Shown here piece after piece: positions 1 through 4,924 of a stretch of DNA of 5,737 nucleotides. Each line of letters begins with the position of its first letter. Position 1 is the first letter of the stretch. The DNA lies in NCBI GenBank assembly GCA_051745395.1, contig JBNJEA010000173.1:1-5737 (forward strand), written 5' to 3'. Under the pieces are notes generated by a model. That model worked only from the letters and a program-made list of their open reading frames with translations. It was not told the origin of the DNA and did no database searches. This stretch comes from JBNJEA01 sp051745395. Lineage in GTDB: Bacteria > Desulfobacterota > Desulfobacteria > Desulfobacterales > Desulfosalsimonadaceae. The position numbers were made by a program, and so were the translations under genes.

Positions 1-380
1 TTTCCACCAACCGCGACGGGACTATCGATTTTGACAGCGGCGCCATGAAAGAGGCCATGGAAAATGATTTTTCCGAGGTATCCCGGCTCGTGGCCGGAGA
101 TGATGATGGCGGCGGCGGCATTTTCAAGCAGTACAAAAGCTATTTAAACGACATGACCAGTTCGACCACCGGCCTGTATGCCAGCCGCCAGGAAAATATC
201 GAGCGTGTGATGGACCGGATCGACAATGACATCCGCGCCACGGAATCCCGTCTGGAAAAGCGCGAGCAAATGTTGATGGAAAAATTTACCGCGCTGGAGG
301 AGATGATGAGCACCATGAATTCCCAGAGCGAGTATTTAACACAGCAAATGGACAAAATGCCATCCTATGGAGGAAATTGA
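1..380 (+). CDS. fliD: FliD, flagellar filament cap (hook-associated protein 2), C-terminal 125 residues; 5' end outside window
   Basis: FliD forms the cap at the tip of the growing flagellum and folds incoming flagellin subunits; it is exported by the flagellar type III system. The frame is open from position 3 to the TGA at 378-380, and the true start lies upstream of the window. The first visible residues, STNRDGTIDFDSGAMKEAM, match the family's 'DGT(L/I) x (L/F)D ... L x x A(L/M)' segment near the start of the FliD C-terminal region. The last ~75 residues form a long heptad-like helix (IERVMDRIDNDIRATESRLE ...) ending in MNSQSEYLTQQM, the usual FliD terminal coiled coil that packs in the cap. 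The stop overlaps the fliS start (TGATG), so the two are probably translationally coupled. Family assignment is secure; only about a quarter of a normal FliD is visible. Confidence 0.93.
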   Translation, partial: STNRDGTIDFDSGAMKEAMENDFSEVSRLVAGDDDGGGGIFKQYKSYLNDMTSSTTGLYASRQENIERVMDRIDNDIRATESRLEKREQMLMEKFTALEEMMSTMNSQSEYLTQQMDKMPSYGGN

Positions 381-823
381 TGAATCCATATCAGAATTAT
401 TTTAAAAACCAGGTTCAGACCGCTTCCCCGGAGCGGGTACTGGTCATGCTCTATGACGGCGCCATCCGGTTTCTGCGCCAGGCAAGGCAGGCGCTGGAGC
501 AAGGCGACCGGGTTGGCAAGCTGGAGAAAGTCAGCCGGGCGGTGGCCATCCTTACCGAGCTTTCCAACACCCTGGACTTTGAAAAGGGCGGCGAGATCGC
601 CGAAAACCTCGACGGGCTTTACGGGTATATGATCCGGGAGTTGACCCGCGCCAATTCCGGCGATGATTTCGACCCCCTGAAGGTTTCCGAAGACATCCTG
701 GTGGACCTGCGCGACGGCTGGATCCAGGCCATTGAAAAAAATCGGGCCGAGGCGGGTGCAAACGAGCAAAGCGAAGAATCAGACGGTTCTGCCCGGAAAA
801 AGCCCATGCAGGCGGCAATTTAA
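380..823 (+). CDS. fliS: FliS, flagellin export chaperone
   Basis: FliS is a cytoplasmic four-helix chaperone that binds the C-terminus of flagellin, prevents premature polymerisation and delivers it to the export gate. The N-terminus reads MNPYQNYFKNQVQTASPERV, followed by LVMLYDGAIRFL, which are the family hallmarks; the NTLDFEKGG and GLYGYMIREL segments match helices 3-4. At 147 residues it is somewhat longer than the usual ~125-130. The excess is a polar tail after about residue 122 (EAGANEQSEESDGSARKK ...), probably disordered. I chose the ATG at 380 over the in-frame TTG at 377 because GGAGG at 369-373 sits 6 bases before the ATG and the family starts at 'MN(P)Y'. Its first base is the last base of the fliD stop. 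Confidence 0.95.
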   Translation: MNPYQNYFKNQVQTASPERVLVMLYDGAIRFLRQARQALEQGDRVGKLEKVSRAVAILTELSNTLDFEKGGEIAENLDGLYGYMIRELTRANSGDDFDPLKVSEDILVDLRDGWIQAIEKNRAEAGANEQSEESDGSARKKPMQAAI

Positions 824-835
824 AGGGGGGCGGCA

Positions 836-1252
836 ATGATGGATGAAGCAAACGAAGCGTTGGGACAATCGGTTGTCTGTTACCGGGATATGCTGGCCAT
901 ATATGAACAAATCCACCGGGCGATTGCCGCCGGCGCAGCCCCCGCCACTCTTTATGCCCTGATGGAACAGGTGCAGGCCCTGGATGCACAGGCAAGACAA
1001 AGCGATGCCCGTTTTCAGGCCAATGTTTCAAAATCCGGTATCCGCTGGGAAGAGCTGGCCCGGTTTGACCAATGGAAAAGGCTTGTCAGCCAGCTGCAAA
1101 AAGAGGTCTCGCAGAGCCGGCGCCACATCCGGTCTGCCATGGCCGTGGCAAGCGATGAACTTGGCCGCCTGGCCGGCGGCCGGCAGGTTCTTTCCGGGTA
1201 TCACAGCGGCCGGGACACCACGGGCCGATGCATCAATATTGTTTCGGCGTAA
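836..1252 (+). CDS. FliT/FlgN-like flagellar export chaperone (putative)
   Basis: This is a 138-residue, probably all-helical cytoplasmic protein with no signal peptide or membrane segment. It lies 12 bases after fliS, where many bacteria carry fliT. FliT-type proteins are chaperones for FliD. The pattern fits FliT/FlgN chaperones: an N-terminal helix (Y16 ... IYEQIHRAI), a central helix around residues 38-60, and a C-terminal helix (residues 95-120, ASDELGRLAGGRQVLSGY). It ends in a short non-helical tail, GRCINIVSA. Such families are too divergent to assign firmly by eye, so the fliT label is mainly from position. A G-rich stretch at 825-830 is the ribosome site; two adjacent ATGs (836 and 839) could both serve, with spacings of 5 and 8 bases. 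It resembles the next gene product (shared ARQSD and aligned Tyr and Trp positions). Confidence 0.62.
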   Translation: MMDEANEALGQSVVCYRDMLAIYEQIHRAIAAGAAPATLYALMEQVQALDAQARQSDARFQANVSKSGIRWEELARFDQWKRLVSQLQKEVSQSRRHIRSAMAVASDELGRLAGGRQVLSGYHSGRDTTGRCINIVSA

Positions 1253-1259
1253 GAGGTGA
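1252..1259 (+). promoter_or_regulatory. Ribosome binding site that fixes the next gene's start
   Basis: AGAGGTGA lies 7 bases before the ATG at 1267 and just overlaps the preceding TAA stop. It supports ATG 1267 over an upstream in-frame ATG at 1228, which lies inside the preceding gene and has no such site. Confidence 0.7.
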
Positions 1260-1266
1260 ATATACC

Positions 1267-1668
1267 ATGACCGATATTGAAAATGCAATTTTACGATCCA
1301 TCCATACCTATGATGCGATCGGCGCACTCTATGATTTACTTGAAGTCAAATCCAGCAGAAACTGTCTTCAAGGTATCCCGGAAGACCTGCAAAGGCTGGA
1401 TGATTTATTTGAAACCGCCCGGCAGTCCGATCAACAGGTGATGGAGGCCCTCGGCCCCCAGTCCCGGGTCGCAGATGACCTGCTGCGCAAATGGTCCAAC
1501 CGCCTCCAGGACACCCGGGCCCGAAACCAGAGCCTGGCCCGGCGCATTTCCGGTACGCTTGCGGTTTTGAGAAGCGAATTGAAGAAAATGCGGAGTCCTA
1601 AATTCGAGCGGGAAAAGTTTTCGAGCGGGCTGCCGAAAACCGCGGTATGGCAGGATCAAAGCGGGTAA
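1267..1668 (+). CDS. Small helical protein, possible second FliT/FlgN-like chaperone
   Basis: This 133-residue protein is not recognised with certainty. It is predicted to be almost entirely helical, with helices at roughly residues 3-30, 37-62 and 66-109, then a polar, probably flexible tail (KFEREKFSSGLPKTAVWQDQ). No signal peptide, membrane segment or catalytic motif is visible. It lies 14 bases after the FliT-like gene in the same operon. Its landmarks run parallel to that neighbour: Tyr15-x6-Tyr22 against Tyr16-x6-Tyr23, ARQSD at 51-55 against 53-57, Trp76 against Trp80, and an I-x3-(L/M)AV-x3-EL block near the C-terminus. I infer an ancient duplication and therefore an export-chaperone or export-regulator role, but this could also be a lineage-specific flagellar protein of other function. 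The start is ATG 1267, supported by its ribosome site. Confidence 0.6.
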   Translation: MTDIENAILRSIHTYDAIGALYDLLEVKSSRNCLQGIPEDLQRLDDLFETARQSDQQVMEALGPQSRVADDLLRKWSNRLQDTRARNQSLARRISGTLAVLRSELKKMRSPKFEREKFSSGLPKTAVWQDQSG

Positions 1669-1725
1669 GTCTGTCATCATTATACTTACAGCACCTGTTT
1701 GCATTGGAGAGACGGGTAAAATAAC

Positions 1726-2400
1726 ATGGATGTATTCGATTTTCTGTCCAATCTTGCCGAACATCTCCCGGTTGGGGTCAATATCCCGACAGTTTCCGGC
1801 CGGGTGTTAAAATACCAGGGATTGGTTGCGCGCATCGATTCCCCCGTGCTTTCGGTCACCTTTGCCGACGACCGCCTCCCCGGGCCGGAGGAGATCGATG
1901 CGGCAACCGATTGCCTGGTTTTTGTGGAAACCGGTGAAATCGTTACCCTGATCTGCACCATTTCCGGGGTCCCGGACCGGAGCCGGCTGGAGCTGACGTG
2001 CCGGGAGTTAATCCAGCACGGCCAGAAACGGAATTTTTTCCGCGGCCCGGCCGGCCGCTTGTCCATTACCTGGCAACTGCAAAACAGCGAAGACCCCTCG
2101 GCGGTTTTTGCGGCCCTGGGGGTCAATATCAGTTGCGGCGGCATGATGCTGGTTTTCGATCAGCCGGTGAAAAGAAAAGACCGGTTGGTGTTAGACATCC
2201 ACCTGCCGGATCCGGTCAATCGATCGGTGACGTGCAAGGCCGTTGTTTTGCGTGTCAATCAAAAAGATGCCGGCCGGTTTTTTGTGGCCGCTGAGTTTGA
2301 AGCCCTGGATGCCGGTATCTGTGATGATATCATGGCCTTTTGTTTTGCCGAACAGCGCCGCATGCTCCGCGAAAAGGTGGCAACGAAGGACGAGGTGTAG
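1726..2400 (+). CDS. PilZ-domain c-di-GMP-binding protein, YcgR-like
   Basis: A 224-residue cytoplasmic protein with two domains. Residues ~1-98 are beta-rich and resemble the YcgR-type N-terminal (flagellar brake) domain. Residues ~99-215 are a PilZ domain: the RxxxR motif is R102-N-F-F-R106 and the second motif N134-x-S136-x-x-G139 (NISCGG) is intact, so c-di-GMP binding is expected. YcgR-type proteins act at the flagellar motor to slow or bias rotation when c-di-GMP is high. A role in motor control here is inference from the domain layout and from its place in a flagellar operon. It starts 57 bases after the preceding gene; GGAGA at 1706-1710 is 15 bases from the ATG, a weak ribosome site, so initiation may be modest. 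The C-terminal ~20 residues (EQRRMLREKVATKDEV) are charged and helical. Confidence 0.85.
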   Translation: MDVFDFLSNLAEHLPVGVNIPTVSGRVLKYQGLVARIDSPVLSVTFADDRLPGPEEIDAATDCLVFVETGEIVTLICTISGVPDRSRLELTCRELIQHGQKRNFFRGPAGRLSITWQLQNSEDPSAVFAALGVNISCGGMMLVFDQPVKRKDRLVLDIHLPDPVNRSVTCKAVVLRVNQKDAGRFFVAAEFEALDAGICDDIMAFCFAEQRRMLREKVATKDEV

Positions 2401-2472
2401 AGCAAAGGCGCTGATGCCCTGAAAACCGCCGTGCCCCCGCAATATCTTTTCCCCGCTTTTCCGCTGCAGGAT

Positions 2473-2499
2473 TAAACTTTCTTTTTTTCCCGTCGACAA
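2473..2499 (+). promoter_or_regulatory. Putative sigma-28 (FliA) promoter for the fliK-like/flhB-like pair
   Basis: The -35 element is TAAACTTT (2473-2480; consensus TAAAGTTT, 7 of 8). It is followed by an exact 11-base spacer and the -10 element GTCGACAA (2492-2499; consensus GCCGATAA, 6 of 8). The promoter lies in the only non-coding gap between the PilZ gene and the FliK-like gene and points at the latter. The predicted transcript start, about 6-8 bases after the -10, falls almost on the ATG at 2507. FliA promoters are normal for late flagellar genes. No experimental support is available from sequence alone. Confidence 0.6.
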
Positions 2500-2506
2500 G
2501 CAGTAC

Positions 2507-3556
2507 ATGTATATCAGTGCCCAACCACCGCCCATTCTGAGTCTGGCCGCTCCCCCTGAGATTTCCATGCAGCGGGGATCCGAAAGCCAGCCGTTGAAGC
2601 TGGCTCCGCACCAGATCGTCCAGGCCACGGTGGCAGAAGGCGGCTTGGAACGGGTGGTGTTACATGTCGGCCGTCACCGCATGGACGCCGATACGCGGGT
2701 GCCGTTAAAGGCCGGCCAGAAACTCAACCTGCAGGTGCAGCGCACATCGCCTCACATCCATTTCCGGATCATAGAGGCCGCCGAGCTCAGGCACCTGTTC
2801 CGGTCGCTGACCGCGCTGGGGGAAAACATCAAGCTGTTGCCGCTGCTCAGCCAATTGCGGGGCGGCGGGCAGATGGGTTCGAATTTCTTCGGCCTGCCGG
2901 AAGATACCCGTTCGGCGTTGTCCGGTTTGATGCAACTGCTGAAAGCCGATCCGTCCGAACTTTCCGGAAACCAGCTTGCCCGGCTCTGGCGCGGTCTCGG
3001 CCTTGACCTGGAGGCGCTGCTTGCCGGCGGCAAAAACGGGCAGGCCCGGGCCGGGGCAAAAGCGGCCCTTTTCATGGGGATCGAGGCACTGCAGGACCGG
3101 GACATGGCCACAGAGCCCTTTGAAAAAGCGCTGGAGCAGTTGAACCTGTTTCAGCTTTGCCGGCACCGGCTGGGCCGGGAAAATGTGTTTTTTCTGCCTT
3201 TGCCCCTGCCGTTTCTGGAGCAGGGGTATCTGCTGGCCGAACCGGATCCGGATTCGGGCGCAGACGGCAGCAAAAAGGATCGGGTCTGGAAAATGACACT
3301 GAATCTGAAGCTGTCGGGGCTGGGCAACCTGCAGATCCGGCTCCTGTTTGAGGGCAAGACGCTGAGCCTGCGCGTTTTGTGCGATGACGCGGATCGGGCA
3401 AAAACCATTTCAGCCGCTTTGCCCCGGTTGCGCGAGCAATTGTCCACGGTCTCTTTGGCGGCTTTTTCCGTGGATACCGGTGCCGAAGCGCCGGTCGAAT
3501 TTCTGGCCCGGCGGCTGGCTCCGGATGGAGATCATTTCCTGGAGGCCGAAGTATGA
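2507..3556 (+). CDS. fliK: FliK-like flagellar hook-length control protein
   Basis: FliK-type proteins are exported molecular rulers that measure hook length and, through their C-terminal domain, tell FlhB to switch export from hook to filament substrates. This 349-residue protein has an N-terminal segment (residues ~32-80) with the 'VPLKAGQKLNLQVQ' pattern found in FliK-like proteins of this type. A central helical region (~95-215) follows, then a Flg_hook C-terminal domain at about 262-320: MTLNLKLSGLGNLQIRLLF, then LSLRVLCDD, ending with LPRLREQL. The gene overlaps a FlhB C-terminal homologue by ATGA, a pairing known from other bacteria (for example ylqG-ylqH in Bacillus). ATG 2507 is the first in-frame start and lacks a Shine-Dalgarno site. 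Because the predicted sigma-28 transcript begins at about that base, translation may be leaderless or may start at Met21 (2567). Whether this is the main FliK or a second FliK-like protein cannot be told here. Confidence 0.78.
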   Translation: MYISAQPPPILSLAAPPEISMQRGSESQPLKLAPHQIVQATVAEGGLERVVLHVGRHRMDADTRVPLKAGQKLNLQVQRTSPHIHFRIIEAAELRHLFRSLTALGENIKLLPLLSQLRGGGQMGSNFFGLPEDTRSALSGLMQLLKADPSELSGNQLARLWRGLGLDLEALLAGGKNGQARAGAKAALFMGIEALQDRDMATEPFEKALEQLNLFQLCRHRLGRENVFFLPLPLPFLEQGYLLAEPDPDSGADGSKKDRVWKMTLNLKLSGLGNLQIRLLFEGKTLSLRVLCDDADRAKTISAALPRLREQLSTVSLAAFSVDTGAEAPVEFLARRLAPDGDHFLEAEV

Positions 3557-3834
3557 GCGAGAAGAGATCGGGGCTGAAAAAGGCCGTGGCGCTGCTCTAT
3601 GACCGCGGTAAAAACAGTGCCCCGGAGGTGGCCGCCACCGGGCAGGGGGAGGTGGCGGAAAAGATCCTTGCCGCCGCTGCCGAGGCCGGCATCCCGATCC
3701 GCCAGGACCCGGACCTGGTGGAAGTGCTTTCCCGGATTCCCCTGGGCGATGAGATTCCGGAAGAATTGTATCAGGCCGTTGCCGAAATTTTGGCATTCGT
3801 TTACGCGCTCAATCAGAACAGCAGCGGCCCATAA
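3553..3834 (+). CDS. Stand-alone FlhB C-terminal domain homologue (FhlB/YlqH type, EscU/YscU/HrcU family)
   Basis: This 93-residue soluble protein matches only the cytoplasmic part of FlhB that follows the autocleavage site. AVALLYDRGKNSAPEVAATG, then EKILAAAAEAGIPI, then an 'IPxELYxAVAEILAFVY' block at about residues 68-84, correspond to the FlhB sequence after NPTH. The NPTH motif and the transmembrane domain are absent, so it cannot cleave itself or anchor in the export gate. Such paralogues can partly replace the FlhB C-terminal fragment in substrate switching. Its start ATG overlaps the FliK-like stop (ATGA), with GGAGG at 3541-3545 seven bases upstream, indicating translational coupling. 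Loss of the domain through truncation is unlikely because the gene has its own ribosome site and an intact conserved core. Confidence 0.9.
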   Translation: MSEKRSGLKKAVALLYDRGKNSAPEVAATGQGEVAEKILAAAAEAGIPIRQDPDLVEVLSRIPLGDEIPEELYQAVAEILAFVYALNQNSSGP

Positions 3835-3851
3835 GCTCCGCATGGCCCGCT
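3823..3851 (+). other. Hairpin spanning the stop codon of the FlhB-like gene
   Basis: AGCGG (3823-3827) pairs with CCGCT (3847-3851) and, after a C-C mismatch, CCAT (3829-3832) pairs with ATGG (3842-3845) around a 9-base loop. That makes 9 base pairs in all. No U-run follows directly; the T-rich tract (3881-3893) is 30 bases on, so this is not a standard intrinsic terminator. It may protect the 3' end of the upstream mRNA or act with Rho. The upstream arm could instead pair with GCCGCTG at 3855-3861. Confidence 0.35.
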
Positions 3852-3892
3852 ATTGCCGCTGATGGCAGCAGTTGAAACGGATTTTTGTTTTT

Positions 3893-3908
3893 TGGCCCTC
3901 TTTTTGCA
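3893..3908 (+). promoter_or_regulatory. Sigma-54 (RpoN) promoter for the cheY operon
   Basis: TGGCCC (3893-3898) and TTGCA (3904-3908) are separated by exactly 5 bases, against the consensus TGGCAC-N5-TTGCA. The GG at 3894-3895 and GC at 3906-3907 have the obligatory spacing, and only the A of CAC differs. The predicted start is near 3919, giving a leader of ~73 bases before cheY. It lies in the 157-base gap ahead of cheY. Sigma-54 promoters need an enhancer-binding activator; flagellar FlrC/FleQ-type activators are the natural candidates, but no binding site is identifiable here. Confidence 0.8.
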
Positions 3909-3979
3909 TTGCCCGGATTTGAATCAATACCGTTGCATCGAAAAACATCCACGCGTTTTTATAAACCGCATTTCAAAGC

Positions 3980-3985
3980 AAGGAG
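3980..3985 (+). promoter_or_regulatory. Strong ribosome binding site of cheY
   Basis: AAGGAG lies 6 bases before the ATG at 3992. It is the best Shine-Dalgarno match at ideal spacing in the window and suggests high CheY expression. Confidence 0.75.
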
Positions 3986-3991
3986 AAGAAA

Positions 3992-4366
3992 ATGGCAAAC
4001 GCAGTCTTGATTATCGACGATTCCACCACCATGCGCAAGATCGTCAACCGTTCCCTGCGCCAGGCCGGCCTGGAATTCGACACCGTCCTGGAAGCCGGCG
4101 ACGGCCAGGCGGCCCTGGATTTGCTGGCCACTGAAAAACCCGACATCATCTTGTCCGATATCAACATGCCCAACATGGATGGGCTGGAATTTCTGAAAAA
4201 CAAGGCCAATGACGCATCGATCAAGGATATTCCCGTGGTGATGGTTACCACTGAAGGCGGCTCCGAGGACATGGTCGAACAGTCCAAAACCCTCGGCGCT
4301 TCCGGCTGTGTCAAAAAACCATTTACCGCCGACCAGGTCAACGAAGTAATCGGGCCGCTGCTATAG
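3992..4366 (+). CDS. cheY: CheY-type single-domain response regulator
   Basis: A 124-residue receiver domain without an output domain. Phosphorylated CheY binds the flagellar switch (FliM/FliN) and changes rotation direction. The acidic pocket is D9-D10 (VLIIDDSTTMRK), the phosphoacceptor is D56 (SDINMPNMDG), the switch threonine is T86 (VVMVTTEGG) and the invariant lysine is K109 (VKKPF). All catalytic residues are present. The aromatic switch position (Tyr106 in E. coli CheY) is Cys106 here (GASGCVKKPF). The gene is first after a sigma-54 promoter and is followed 20 bases later by a CheX-type phosphatase gene, which supports a chemotaxis role over a generic receiver. Confidence 0.93.
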   Translation: MANAVLIIDDSTTMRKIVNRSLRQAGLEFDTVLEAGDGQAALDLLATEKPDIILSDINMPNMDGLEFLKNKANDASIKDIPVVMVTTEGGSEDMVEQSKTLGASGCVKKPFTADQVNEVIGPLL

Positions 4367-4370
4367 AATC

Positions 4371-4377
4371 GAGGAGG
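4371..4377 (+). promoter_or_regulatory. Ribosome binding site that decides the cheX-like start
   Basis: GAGGAGG ends directly against the ATG at 4378, too close to serve it, but is 9 bases before the in-frame ATG at 4387. The latter is therefore the likely start. Confidence 0.7.
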
Positions 4378-4386
4378 ATGGGGTCT

Positions 4387-4845
4387 ATGGATTTTCAGGA
4401 AAAAATAATCGATGCGACCAAAGAGATCTTCGAATCGATGATCATGGTGGAAGTCGCGCCCGGGGAGCCGCTGCAGGAGCACATTTCCCGGTTTACGTGC
4501 TCGCTTTCGGCCATGGTCGGCTTTGCCGGCTTCAAGCAGGGCAATCTGGCCATTCACGCCCCGGAAAAAGTGGCCCGGGGGCTGACCGAGGATTTTCTCG
4601 GCATGGAAGTCGAGGAAATCAACGAAGATGTCCAGGATGCCATGGGAGAGCTGGCCAATATGGTGGCCGGATCGTTAAAACCCTTTATCGCCAATGGGGA
4701 AAAGGTGGAATTGTCGCTGCCCTCGGTGGTGCACGGCGAAGAATATACGTGGACCGTGGTCAACGAAGCGGACTGGATTATCGTCCCGTTTTCGATTTCA
4801 CACGGGGACTTTCTGGTCGGCCTGGAGTTAAAAAGACAGTCATAG
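4387..4845 (+). CDS. cheX: CheX-type CheY-P phosphatase (CheC/CheX/FliY family)
   Basis: A 152-residue cytoplasmic protein. CheX/CheC proteins dephosphorylate CheY-P and reset the chemotaxis signal. The signature helix is at about residues 79-98 and contains E88-L-A-N91, the ExxN catalytic pair (DAMGELANMVAGSLK). Upstream, MVGFAGFKQGNLAIHAPEKV, and downstream, WIIVPFSISHGDFLVGLELK, match the beta-sheet of the fold. Only one ExxN motif is present, as in CheX (CheC usually has two). The short N-terminal lead (DFQEKIIDATKEIFESMI) is also family-like. It follows cheY by 20 bases to the chosen ATG and probably shares its sigma-54 transcript. ATG 4378 would add three residues (MGS) but is badly placed against the ribosome site. 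Confidence 0.85.
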   Translation: MDFQEKIIDATKEIFESMIMVEVAPGEPLQEHISRFTCSLSAMVGFAGFKQGNLAIHAPEKVARGLTEDFLGMEVEEINEDVQDAMGELANMVAGSLKPFIANGEKVELSLPSVVHGEEYTWTVVNEADWIIVPFSISHGDFLVGLELKRQS

Positions 4846-4853
4846 GAAAGCCC

Positions 4854-4869
4854 CGTATCGAACGTATCG
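4854..4869. repeat. Short tandem direct repeat CGTATCG
   Basis: CGTATCG occurs at 4854-4860 and again at 4863-4869, two bases apart, in the 79-base gap between the two phosphatase-like genes. It could be a pair of regulator half-sites or chance; nothing else supports a function. Confidence 0.25.
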
Positions 4870-4924
4870 GCAAACAGAGCGCAGTTTTCATAAAAAAAGC
4901 CAGACAGTCAGGTCCAAAACAGGC

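Noticed and set aside
552..1031. 159-residue open frame on the - strand
   Set aside because: It crosses fliS and the FliT-like gene, is Pro/Arg/Gly-rich without a recognisable fold, and has no ribosome site.
1228..1266. Upstream ATG for the second chaperone-like gene
   Set aside because: It falls inside the preceding gene without a ribosome site; ATG 1267 has AGAGGTGA at proper spacing.
1691..1703. Sigma-54-like GCAC...TTTGCA before the PilZ gene
   Set aside because: The GG/GC spacing is one base short and the first G is replaced (CAGCAC); sigma-54 does not tolerate altered spacing.
2477..2488. T-rich tract as terminator of the PilZ gene
   Set aside because: No inverted repeat precedes it; it is better explained as part of the sigma-28 -35 box and spacer.
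3881..3893. T-rich tract as intrinsic terminator of the FlhB-like gene
   Set aside because: No stable GC stem lies directly upstream (only 4-bp stems, well separated from the T tract).
3853..4134. 93-residue + strand frame overlapping the cheY start
   Set aside because: It covers the sigma-54 promoter and the first part of cheY in another frame, and its C-terminal half is Arg/Pro/Gly-rich shadow sequence.
3973..4557. 194-residue open frame on the - strand
   Set aside because: It lies fully across cheY and the CheX-type gene, both with clear family motifs on the + strand; it is a shadow frame.
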